Source of the DNA: Marsupella aquatica
Lineage: Eukaryota > Marchantiophyta
DNA length: 64,000 nucleotides
Direction: 5' to 3'
Assembly (NCBI GenBank): GCA_973895155.1
Contig: OZ316895.1
Span: 15,562,001-15,626,000, forward strand
The translations under genes were made by a program, and so were the position numbers. Position 1 is the stretch's first letter. Each line of letters begins with the position of its first letter. Positions 31,663 to 42,900 of this stretch are shown in pieces. The notes under the pieces were generated by a model. The model saw only the letters and a list, made by a program, of their open reading frames with translations, was not told where the DNA came from and did not search any database.

Positions 31663-32616
31663 TTGAGGGATATGCTTGATGGACCCCTTGCCAGAACCTT
31701 GATCAGCCCCCACAAATTTTACTTTACCTAGTTGACCCCCCTCTCGTCATGAGCAGTACAAGATGTTTCTAGGGGCTCTTTTAAAGTGAGATTATGGATA
31801 CTAGGACCAAACTGGCTAAATAGTGACTACAGGCATTTGAATTACTAAACTTGCTTAATTCTACAGTGGCTGTGCCAGTTGAACCACAGGGCCTACAAAG
31901 TGGTCATCGTTATCAATATTGAGGTGGGCCGCTCATTTCCACATTGTCCAAACTATGAGATTCTGGTAATCACCACATTCATGAATGCATTCTATTTCGT
32001 AAACTATATGTGACATTTTCTCCAATAGGTCTTTTCAAGATTCAAGGTTTTACTACAGTAGTTCCCTGGGGGTTTCAAGAGGCCTGCGTTCCACACAGGC
32101 CTGCACGGTGTGTGTGGGTTCTGCCACATTTACTAGTACTATCGCTACTGATGTGAGAACACAATACTGATGTGCACATTGAGGTGAAGACATAAGCTCA
32201 GCTGATTATTCTAGTCGCCATCTTTGGCATAAAAGGGGATGTCTCTAAGGTGGACATCCCTGATCATGATAGGCAGCCACCAGATACATGAATTGCTATT
32301 GTAGCATTGACCATTTGCCTTATTTAGACCAGATTAAGTGACACAAAGTAGGATCAAAGAGCAAGTAGCAATAGCAAATTTATTGGAATTGCAGATATTG
32401 AAGTATGCAATGACATTGCACTTCAACAATTTGAAATCATGTGTGCAGTTCTCATTTGCAATGTGCCATTTACCCGCTCCCCCCCCCCCCAAACTGCAGG
32501 GCTTTTGTGCCTTTTAAAAGAACTCAGTGTAAGGTTCATTAAGAAGGAGTCCACTCGGTAAAAGCAGGCTTTGTGGGGGGTCATCAAGTAAGGGGATCCA
32601 TAAGCATATCCCTCAA
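31663..32616. mobile_element. ~950-bp non-autonomous DNA transposon with long inverted repeats
   Basis: The left end TTGAGGGATATGCTTGATGG (31663 on) and the reverse complement of the right end (up to 32616) agree for about 70-75 bp with small gaps. Shared blocks are GAGGGATATGCTT, CCCCTT, TTGAT, CCCCCACAAA and TTTACC-AGT-GAC. The interior has no ORF of note and a C-run near 32480. Long inverted repeats without coding sequence fit a MITE or a MULE-type derivative. Flanks share ATTG (left ...CAATTGA, right ATTGTT...), so the target duplication is not settled. Confidence 0.75.
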
Positions 32617-33955
32617 ATTGTTCCTAGCATCTCTACCACTTTTTTCTTTGAATAAATATTCATTGTTTTGAGTGTAAAAAGTGTGGTCCATCGCAATCCC
32701 AAGGTCATATGTCATGATCCATCAAATTAATTTTCGTCTGTCCCCTAAAGTAAAATCCGCCACCCTGGCTAATTTAGAAAAATATTAAGAAAACAGGAAC
32801 TTCCTTCTCTCACATAAGATAACAGTGGCCACCCTGGCGAATTAGAATAACACTGAAAAATTAGTCAAATTAGTCAAAAAGGAAATGTTCCCGAGTATTT
32901 TAATAAATCTATGGTTCAATTCAATCAATTTATTTGGAAAATCACTCCACTGGGTGAAGTTGCGCGCTGCCCTTCCGTTTAAGTGAAGATATTTCCGTTG
33001 TGAAAAAACAAACCTTACAACATCTCAAAAATGTAACTGAGGTCTTGGAAAGGGACCCTAAAAAGACACCATCATATTCGGTAGGTGGTAGGACGAATAG
33101 GGAGGAGCCGTCCCAAGAAGATGGACCAATCAGGGACCAAAGAGGGGCAGAAGCCTGGAAAGACGGAAAGAAAAAGAATAGGTCATGAAGGTCAAAATTA
33201 TTCTGATACTTTTCATCAGGAACCTCCCTCCGAACCTTCGATATATATTCTCCTTGTGTCTTAATAGGAATCTACTGTATACGACTGGGCCAGCTTATGT
33301 ATTAAGAAAAATTCCCCCCCCCCGGTTTTCTTTTGGCCTGATCTCCCGACATTAAAAGATAACCATTAGATTTGTCTGATGGAGTCTGTGGCTAAGTGAG
33401 AAATGGCTCATGGAAGACTAAAAATACACCAAAAGTGAAGGAACCAAGAGTAAAAAAACAGGCTGGACTGGGCCCTTCACCACTCAAGATTTCGGCCGAG
33501 ATTCGATTGGAATGTAGTTGACTCTGGTGACTCCTTACAGTAAAGTACCACGGTACCATACTTTACCGTGAGCAACGCATGTATTGTCGTCAGTATGGAG
33601 TTGAATGACTATTACCAGCGTAATCTTTAATTTTTTTCTTCGTCGCCAATGAGGTGAATGTTACTGAAAAAGAAGATGCTAAAAATATTATCCATCTACT
33701 TTTCTTTTCTGTAAATCTAGGTTCGCAGAGTAAACACAGAAATTTATCAATTGATAAAAAAAAGGCCAAACAGAGTACAATAGAGAATTACCCACAAGAG
33801 ACCAAGAGAGGACAATCACCAACCTGATAAAAAGAGGAACAAGACCGTTCGGATGGCACCTAGGCAGTTCTGATGGTTCTAAGCTAGCAGGACTATTCTC
33901 ATTGAGAGATGAGGAGTAATTGAAAGTAGATTCTTGCTTACGGAAGAGGCTTGTT
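32617..33955. other. Intergenic, no recognised gene
   Basis: AT-rich sequence with a C-run near 33315 and a short hairpin at about 33540-33566 (GTAAAGTA, loop CCACGGTACCA, TACTTTAC). Nothing coding. Confidence 0.4.
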
Positions 33956-33998
33956 ACAAATTAACAAGTGACTATTGTTAATTTGTGACTATAGTCAC
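33956..33998. repeat. Perfect hairpin plus adjoining palindrome
   Basis: ACAAATTAACA (33956-33966), a 9-base loop, then TGTTAATTTGT (33976-33986), overlapped by the 14-bp palindrome GTGACTATAGTCAC (33985-33998). The loop itself contains GTGACTAT, so alternative foldings exist. Confidence 0.85.
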
Positions 33999-34212
33999 TA
34001 TTGTTGCAAATAAAAATAAAAAATTACTAGTCAAGTTCAAACCAATGTTTGGAAATAGTTTATGTGAATGATCCATCCAAATTGTTTGTCAAACAGTATG
34101 ATTTGTTGAGGCCATCTAGGCAATTTTTATTTTTGGGTGCTTTAGGTTCCTGCCACGCAAGCACTTTAGCCTTGATTATATCTCATTAATTTAGATGACA
34201 TTTTTGCATGGT

Positions 34213-34402
34213 CTAGGGACAAGAAAAGATTTAACAGGACCCCCTGCATTTCCTGGACTTAACAGTCCAGCAAGATGCCATGAAGATTTAACAAGACCCA
34301 TGTGACTTCCCATCTTGCCCAGGTCTTGATGGCATCTTATTTACAAGGGTCTGGTTAAGAGGAGGAGATGCTAGAGGGGTCCTCTTAAGTCTTTTCTTGG
34401 CA
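34213..34402. mobile_element. ~190-bp foldback (MITE-like) element
   Basis: AAGAAAAGATTTAACAGGACCCC (34221-34243) pairs with GGGGTCCTCTTAAGTCTTTTCTT (34376-34398), with two mismatches. A second inner pair, AAGATGCCAT-AAGA and its complement TCTTGATGGCATCTT, extends the fold. The element has no coding room. It fits a small MITE whose length is mostly inverted repeat. Confidence 0.75.
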
Positions 34403-34929
34403 TACAATCTGCATTACAAGATTAAGTCACAAAGTTACTATCGAATCCTGCAGCCATGTATTGTGGACATAACTCAATAGATAAGTCACTGTGTACATCA
34501 CCCAAACACCCTAAAGGTGGAGCCAAGGGTGCCCCTGTTCCTTTGTGCATAAATTTGGTCTCCTATATATGGTCTCCTGACTCCTGGCATACACGAGTGG
34601 ACCATATATGGTCGTCAAACTATCTCATAAATATACATCAGTCAATCTTAACTCTATACATCAAGTTTATTTTGCAGGGACACCATAGTTTATGATCAAC
34701 AAAATATCTCTTTAAAAAACACCCCTCATCCTAAGTTTTTATCCCCCTCATAAATTTGTATCATATCTGGACACATTATGAGACCCCACCAGAGTAGACC
34801 AAGGCTCCTGCTTACCCGTGCAATCCCACTTGAGGGTGGGCTCCAGTGTTTTTTTAGTGGCCCAAATTTGTCGAATTCCTCTTCCCCTAAAAGGTTTTGT
34901 CACTTTTGGCTAAAATTTGCTAGTATTTT

Positions 34930-35330
34930 TCATCGCATTAGCCAATGTCCCATCTATTCGCAGACCCCATTAGACAGAATCTAACGGTCAGGAGCCAATG
35001 TCCCATCTAATCACAGGCCCCATCAGCCAGAATCTGAGGGTGAGGTAGATTTGAGGATCACAAAAATAATAATAAATATTTTGAACATCTTCTCCTTCAC
35101 ACTCTGGCTAAAATTTACCACTTCAATTGTCTATTGTCCTTTCTAGCCGCCCAATGAAACAGCTTAGTCACTTTTGGCTAACCCAAAAAAAAACTTAGTT
35201 ACTTTTGGCTAAAATTTGCCACTTCAATTGTCTAGTTTCCCATCTAGCCCCAGACCCCACTAGCTCGAATTTGGTAGTTATCCCTAAATCTTACTAGATC
35301 TAAGGGTCAGAAATTAATCTGAGGAATTTA
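34930..35330. repeat. Degenerate tandem repeats
   Basis: GCCAATGTCCCATCTA recurs with a 53-bp period (34941 and 34994), followed by weaker repeats of CACTTTTGGCTAAAATTTGCC and CAATTGTCTA-T-TCC. No coding region. Confidence 0.6.
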
Positions 35331-35657
35331 TATAAAGAATAGTCTTATTAGCATCTTCTCCTTGGGTGGCATTCGCCATCGTCCCATAATATTAAAATCT
35401 ATTCCATCAGCGCAATGTGAACGACATCATCAGCACACCAACTCACTAAAAGGGCTCTCAATCTCGGGAAATGTGGATGATCACTCTGGCTTCTGCAGAG
35501 CGGACTGGAGTACAGCTCTGGACAGTACAGATTGTACTGCAAAAGGGTACCGGGGGAAGCGCTGACTCCATTCACCCATTTTATTATTACTGCATCACAA
35601 TCACAAAATAGTCTACTGTACCAGTTCGGTCGGGACACTGCTGTACACTAAAGTTTG

Positions 35658-35688
<31 letters not shown>

Positions 35689-36930
35689 GTGCTCTCTCAG
35701 GCTAGAGCATTGTGCGAATATGGTCGCAGCGCGCATTCAAGGCTCTTCCTCGTGTTTGTGTTTGTCTTCGTCTCACGGGACTCGCTGCTGGTTCGAAGAA
35801 TGCGGGAGCAAGTAATCGTATCAACTGAACACAAAGTCCCAGCGCTACTGTGGGTGAGCTTTCAGTGCTAGCTAGTCAAAGACTGGTTCGGTGGGAAGTC
35901 CGATGTCGTTTCTGTGTTCGGTTGGTCGAGTATGATTCTGATTTTATGGGGAATTAAGAATCAGCGCTGTGTGGATCGATGATCAATGGGGCTGAGACAT
36001 TGCAATTGGAACATGAGATTGTAGCTGCTTCTAGTGTCGAGCCTGCTGACCAACAACAGAGAGAAGGGTTACAGAGTTTGCATGGTGTGTGGTTGAGGAC
36101 TTCGGCGATCGATGTTTTAAGGTGATCGACATTTGTATCTGGAGGAAGAAGCTGAGCTGCACCGTTGCACGAGGAACAGGGCCCATAGGTGGGTCGTGTG
36201 CTTCTAATTGTGTGTGTTTCTGGTCTCGTCCTCCTCCGTTGATACTCGACTGGTGATCACTGAGAGGGAGGAGGCGGATTCCTCTTTTCTGGGTGATTCG
36301 ATAAAAGTGTGTTTAGTTCTGGGTTTGTTGATGAATTTTTAATTTGTTGGTTCGACTCGACGGCCGTGGATATTGATTGCGAACGAGAGAGTCTACAGAA
36401 GTTGGAGAGACTCACGAATTGACAGAATTTTGAAGTCGAAGGAGAACGAATAAATCAATCAATTTCGGTCAAGTCAAGGGACAAACTTTGAACAAGGGGT
36501 GTTCCCAAGTTTATCAATGAAAGACAAGAGAGAGGGAGAGTGAGATCGAGATGCCTCGGTCACGCTTTCCAGTACTATAGCCACGGCTTCCTTCACTCTC
36601 GGGCATTATGCGTACACCGAATCTCCAGCGTCCCCTTTGATTGTCACTCAGTCTTTCTTGAGGCTCAATTCGAACCGCGACGTCAATCTGGTCCCCTCCA
36701 TTGTTCTTGCTCTCTTTGGAAAGTCTATCCCTGCATCACATGGGCCTCATGGAATGCATCCAATCCTCTCCGACCGAGTGAAGTTCCAAATGCTGATCGG
36801 TCATTAATGTTCTCCTTTTTATTTGGTTGTCACTGCAGGATAATGGAGATCGACAGATGAGGGGTGTGGAGCTCTCGAGTTGGGGGTCCTCCCCCTGATT
36901 GTGGTTCAGGGGCCGCAATAGAGTATTCAA
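35658..36930 (+). promoter_or_regulatory. Promoter/leader region of the ABCG gene
   Basis: A CT microsatellite (35658-35699) resembles the pyrimidine-rich initiator region of plant genes. The 1.2 kb that follows has no long in-frame coding sequence. A CATAG/GTGGGT donor (about 36189) and a CACTGCAG acceptor (36839) would define a 5'-UTR intron. Several short upstream ATGs are present. Transcription start is inferred, not seen. Confidence 0.4.
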
Positions 36931-39900
36931 ATGGGGAGCTCAGGGAAGTCGTCAGGCCATAAGAAGACCTTGAGTGATTATGAGGAGCCAGCAAATAGGC
37001 AACCGGTCTTCAGCTCACAGCGATTCGAGCGAGCACCTTCGGTGACGAATCCGGCTTCAAGGACTGGAAGTTTATACACAGCGGACGAGCTCATCTCAAA
37101 GTTGCTGAACCATGGGCATTCAGGGGACCGCACTGGCAGCCAACGCCTTTCTGCTGCATCGGATACAATTCTTAGAGAGTTGGCGTTGGCAGAGGCGTCA
37201 TTCAATCCCACTGATTTGCTCAAGGAGGGGCTGGACGAATGGCACGACAGGTCTATCAGTATGCAACTGTTGAAGAGATCTCAAACTATGTCGGGGTCCA
37301 GAAAGATTCGAAGAAACTCCAGCAGGACGTCGGCCAGGGTCTCAGACGCATCCGGGGGGCGACGTGCGTCAGATGCATCCGGGGGGAAATTTGATGAGAA
37401 CGTTCCGATGTCTCAGCAGCTAATCCCCGAGGGCCACGCAGGAGCGAGACACAGGTATAAGTATGATTACGAGCAGAATGAATTGCGCTCATCAACTGAC
37501 GCAGACGGAAACTCCATCGATCTCCCGCCCGAGTACGCTGCCAGTCTCAACAAGGCGCCAAATTCGTCCCTTATCCACTTAGTGATGCTGTACCACCAGG
37601 CTCTCCTTAAGCATGGGTTCAAAGACGAAGCGGACAAGATTTCCAAACATCTTCACCAGCTCGATGCTGCGGATCTGCAGGAGTTAGCGGCAGACCTTTC
37701 TGGTATAGATTTGATCCTCAGAGATGGATTGCTGAAGTACTTGATGTCCATTACACCATACATCCCCAGTGTTCCCAGCCAGGTGAGCATTCCCATTCCC
37801 TGCACTACAGCGCCCGACCTTAAGTGACATGGTGTGAAACAAATGTTTGTCATTCGCCAACACGAAACAGGAGAATTGAGTTTCTTATCCGCATTCAAAA
37901 GCCAGCTCTTACACAGCCCAGCTTTTGAACTATTAAGGAACAGGCAGTTATTCGCTGCAAGCATGCTTTCTGAGTTGTGTGAAGCTCTCCAGGACAAGAA
38001 TGTGATATAGAGATTCTCTGTCCCTCAAAAAGCTTCTATTGTTAGATTGGAAGGATTTTCCTTCAAGTATTGTTGCGCCCTATACTTTTGGTCTTAATTT
38101 TAATCTTTCGCATGACATATTTGTGCACAGGTAGTCAAATTCAAGGATGTAACATTCACTGGAACTGTGCAACTTGATCCTGGGTATGAGTCAATGTACA
38201 CAAAGGTATGGTAATGATTCTTGTGGCTGGGGAATTCAACTAGCGGGTTCTCGTCCTGTAAAGAAAATCTTCCTCAATCATCAAACTGTGGCAATCGATT
38301 GTGTCGCAAACATAATCCAGGGATTCCATTCTATGTGTGGAAAATTGCATAATCTTAGTGGGTTAAATGTCAGGGAGATGACAAGGCTATCACGCTGACT
38401 TTCACAATTGTTCTGTTCCATCAGGCGGTAGAAACCGCTAAGGGGCCGTTCAAGAAAGCTTCTGTAGAAAGAGTCTCTTTGCTTAAAGACCTGACAGGGT
38501 ATCTTATGCCCGGAAGTCTAACGCTTGTCATGGGTATGTCTGCTTGCAAACTCTTAAGACTCTTTGGAATTCTGCACTGTCTTCAATGATTCAGTTTAAC
38601 ATCCGACTAATTCACTTGTAGCTAGCTTATCTCCTTCCGAGGTCTGGACACGAGCAATCCGTTGAGAATGCATGTGGTGCAGAAATCTGACCTGGTGCTT
38701 CTTGTCTCTACAGGGACACTGGGTTCTGGTACTTCGGTAATACATAATGTTCTTTCGGGTCGGTCAGGTGGACCTGGCAGAACCACCACAGGGAGCATCA
38801 CCTACAATGGTCGGGGTCTAAATGAGATCAAGTCTCGACGTTTTATATCGGTGGTTGGCTCAAACGACACGCATTATGGCGGCCTCACAGTCCGGGAAAC
38901 GCTGGAATATGCTCGGGAGTTCAGTCAGTACTATAGAAGCCACCACTACGGGGAAGAATTGAAAGAAATCTTAGGAGAAGCTCTGAACGCTGGACAGGAC
39001 CCAAAGCTGGAGACAAATCTAAGCATGATGGGGCTCAAACGTGTCGCTGAACGTGCAGTGGCGAATCCAATGGCCCCGAGTCTCACAGAAGCTGAAAGGC
39101 ACAGATTAAGTGTTGCAGAAATGATTGCAGGCACATATGCTGTGTATATGTTTGATCAGCTCAACAAAGGAATGGATGACAGTGTAACCTACGACTTGAT
39201 GACTAGCATCCGGATCTTCACACGAGTCCGATGTGTTACTGTGCTCGCTACTCTTATTCAAGCTTCCCAGGATGTTTTTGATCTTTTTGACCGTATAATC
39301 TTGCTGGACAGAGGGCACGTGGTTTACCAGGGGCCCCGTCAGGATGTTCTGCCTTACTTTGAAAGTATCGGGTAAGTTCATCAGAACTGCTCACATTTGG
39401 ATTACAAATCATTCATTTAAGTTGTTCTACGTTGTATATTCAGGAAGAGTTGTTTGACATATGTACCGGAAGGAAACAATGGAACGATCAACCAGGCCAG
39501 CAGAGTTGCCAGGGTTCTATCATAGGATGGTACAGAATTGTGTTCTGATTTTTTATCTTTATGTTACCTCCCGAGTGTTGACTTTTGCTTCGCGGCATCG
39601 TTAACTGCAGATACGTCAAGCCAAGACAACTGACAGTCCCTGAATTTTTGGAAGAAGTTACAACGTCGGATGGTGCCATGTACCTTCAGCCAGGATTTTC
39701 GACCCTCAGTATTGAAGGTTTTGTCGAGGCGTACAAGAATTCGAATCAGTATAAAGATGTTTGCAGAGTTGTAAACAACCCTGAAGTTGTGGAGGATTTT
39801 TGGATGGAGGTGAATTGTAGTTTTTCAAAGCATTTCCGCAAAACTCTCCCTTAAATTGGTGCAGGTGCTGTGGAATACTCTAGTACGAGAATAGGAACTT

Positions 39901-42900
39901 GGTTGACCTGAAATTTGCTGGTTGATAAACTGACTGGTCTTGTTTGTTCCTTGTTTTTACAGGGTTCACCGCCGCTAGGTGTCACCTTCGTCCAGAGTCA
40001 CCCAAACAATGGGGAGGGTATTGTTGAACCCCTGACAACTATGGTCGCCTCGATAAGTGAGAAAGGTGGCAGTTTGACAGATGTGTCTATGAACCACACT
40101 AATACACTTCGCGCAGGAGATGAGGTTGTTGCTGTCGGAGGGGCAATAGGAATGCTCAATTATGTGAAGGCTGGGGGCACGAACAAGGACGATGTGAACC
40201 TTGATCAACCTTCCGAATCCATCCGTTTGCAGCTGGAGCGGCCCCTTCCAGATGTACGACATCCTACTGTTAATGCAATTTAGACAGGGAAATGTAGAAA
40301 TGATGCTATTCATGGATATCTAACTAATGAAGTGCAAAGCGCCCACGACTCGAATGTGTCATTTCAATTTTATATGTTTCAAGAGACTGAGCGCTGCCTC
40401 TTTCTGCATTCTGAATCACGTACAGGAAGGAGCCTACGACCTTCAGTTTTCCCGTGATTTTGTCCAAGATCCTTGGCCAGAGTTTTTGCTATTACTTGAT
40501 CGTGAGTTGAAAACGACATGGCGGAATAAACTCAGTCTGATGATCCGTGCCGTTCAGGTACTTCCTTGGAGCCTAGGAAAGTGTTTTCCCTTTTGTTTGG
40601 GAGCAGTAGGTGATATAGTACACTTGCAACGTCACAACTGCATTTGGGTAGTTCGCCAACAGGCATGCAACTCACTTCTTATCTAGATTTTTTACTTTTC
40701 TGGGATCTCGAAGGCCGTCCTTAGAATTACAATAAGCGTGCCACTTTCAGATGCTCTGTATCATCTTCAACTGCGCAACTAATCCCAACTTGCCTCTGAC
40801 AGATTTTGGTTCTGGGCTTCTTCGTGGGTTTTATTTTCTTCCAAGTTCATCCAAATGAGAACCAACTGAACTTCAACCTTCTACGGGGTACCTTTTTTGT
40901 CTCTCTACTGGATATGACGCTCTTCAACGTGGGGCAGTTGCCAGCTCTTATGGAAGAGCGGAAAGTCTACTACAAGCAAAATGGAGCAAACTTTTTCCGC
41001 CCTTCATCATACGTGTTTGCGAAATTCGTCGGTAGTCTCCCCTTTGGGATGGCCGAGGTATGATTCACAGCCAATTTCTACTCATTGATGTAACTTGTGA
41101 AAACATGTAAAAAGCAAGATACTTGCTGTTGGAGAAGTCACTTTCTGGAGCTCATTGTAATTGGTTCCAATGAAATCCTTCATTGCCCTTTTCAATTCTG
41201 AACTTTATATCGAATGGTTCAAAGCCTGACATGACCGTGGATCATTTTCTTAATGCGTTTTCCCTTCTGCTGTTTTGACAATGCTGTTATTTCCGTCTGC
41301 CAATGTAGGCAACAGCTTGGAGTGTTATAGTCTACTTCCTCTCGAACTTATCGAAAGACCAGGGAGGCTGGCATTTCTGGGTCTTCTACTTAATCATCTC
41401 ATTAACAGTCATTAATGGAGCTGCCATGGTGCGATTTTTGGCTTCGTTTGCTCCTGACCTGGTCGCTGCAAATGGAATGATTGGTGAGTATACCTCCTGC
41501 ACTCCAAAGTCTATGACAAGAAAACATCTGCAGTTTCTGAGGACAGAAGTTCATGTTATCACTGGCGTGGACAATTTCGCATGCAGTTCATCTGCTGTCG
41601 TTTATGACCTCCTCAGCGAGTATGTTAATTGTACTTCATTGCTGTCAGTGTGGTTTGAAAAAATTAATTTTCGCTGAATGTGTAGATACACTCCTTATAC
41701 AATACTACATGAAGAAACTAATTTCAATGTTTCGTTAACCAATGTGTTGCAGGTATTCTGGTTGCCATCTTTATCGTATTTGCAGGATTTTTGATGCCAC
41801 GTTTTCAGGTTCCACATTATTGGATCTGGGCTTATTATCTGGATCCCTTGCAATGGGGCATAACAGCTCTCATGGTCAACGAGTTCAATTCGAAAAGATA
41901 CAGTACCCTCTGCAGTGAGCTGAGCCCCACTCAAATAGCACAGAACTTCCCTCAGTGTAATAATCGTCCAAATCAATCCATTGGCCATGCATATTTGGCA
42001 AGAGGGCAATTCTATACTGGCAATCACTGGATCGGAATTTCTGTGGCTGTCCTCGTCGGGTGGTTTACCGTTTGGACTTTGCTCACATTGTTTGCCCTCT
42101 CGAAAATCAAACATGTGCCCAAAGTGATCATCACTCCGAGCGCCGAGGTAAAGTCCCCCAAAGGGTATTCTGTCCACTTCCTCATTCAGTTTACGTTCTC
42201 GCTCTGTTACTGTTCATGCATTCCTCAGAGACCTGACACTCCTGCTTGTCATCATCTCTCTTTGACTTTCAGGCCAAGTTTTTAAGGAAATCAGAATCCG
42301 TTATAGCGCGAGATGTGGAAGACCAAGGACCCAAGTTGTCCCTCCTCGCAACACCGCTGACTCTTTCTTGGCATGAGCTCAGTTATGACATTTTGATTCC
42401 AGACGTTGGCAAGACCTTGCATTTACTAACGTATGTCTCTGGATGGGCGGAACCGGGAGAAATGGTTGGCCTGGTGGGAGCCACAGGGGCGGGAAAGACT
42501 ATTCTACTCAACTGCCTAGCAGGTCGACCTCAACCCACAATTTTCCTTCGCTCAGCTCCAAGAGTCATGGTATCCTAGTCGTTGTAGAGAGTTGGGCAAC
42601 TGTCGCAATGCAAGAGGACTTGAACTTTGTTTATTGGCTGACAGGAAGGGGGATTCAGGCTGCACGGATCGGGGGCCAAATTCTTGTGAATGGCTACCCC
42701 AAAAACCAACTTGCCTTTGCCCGAGTTAGTGGCTATGTCGACAAATTGGAATCGTACTCACCGTACATGACTGTGAAGGAAGCCATAATTTTCAGTAGCG
42801 ATGTAATGCTCGGGAGGACAACGACTGTTGAGGAAAGAAAACTGTTTGTGGAAGAGGTAAACTTCCCAAAGCCAAGCTAATCGATCAAGTAATATTACCT

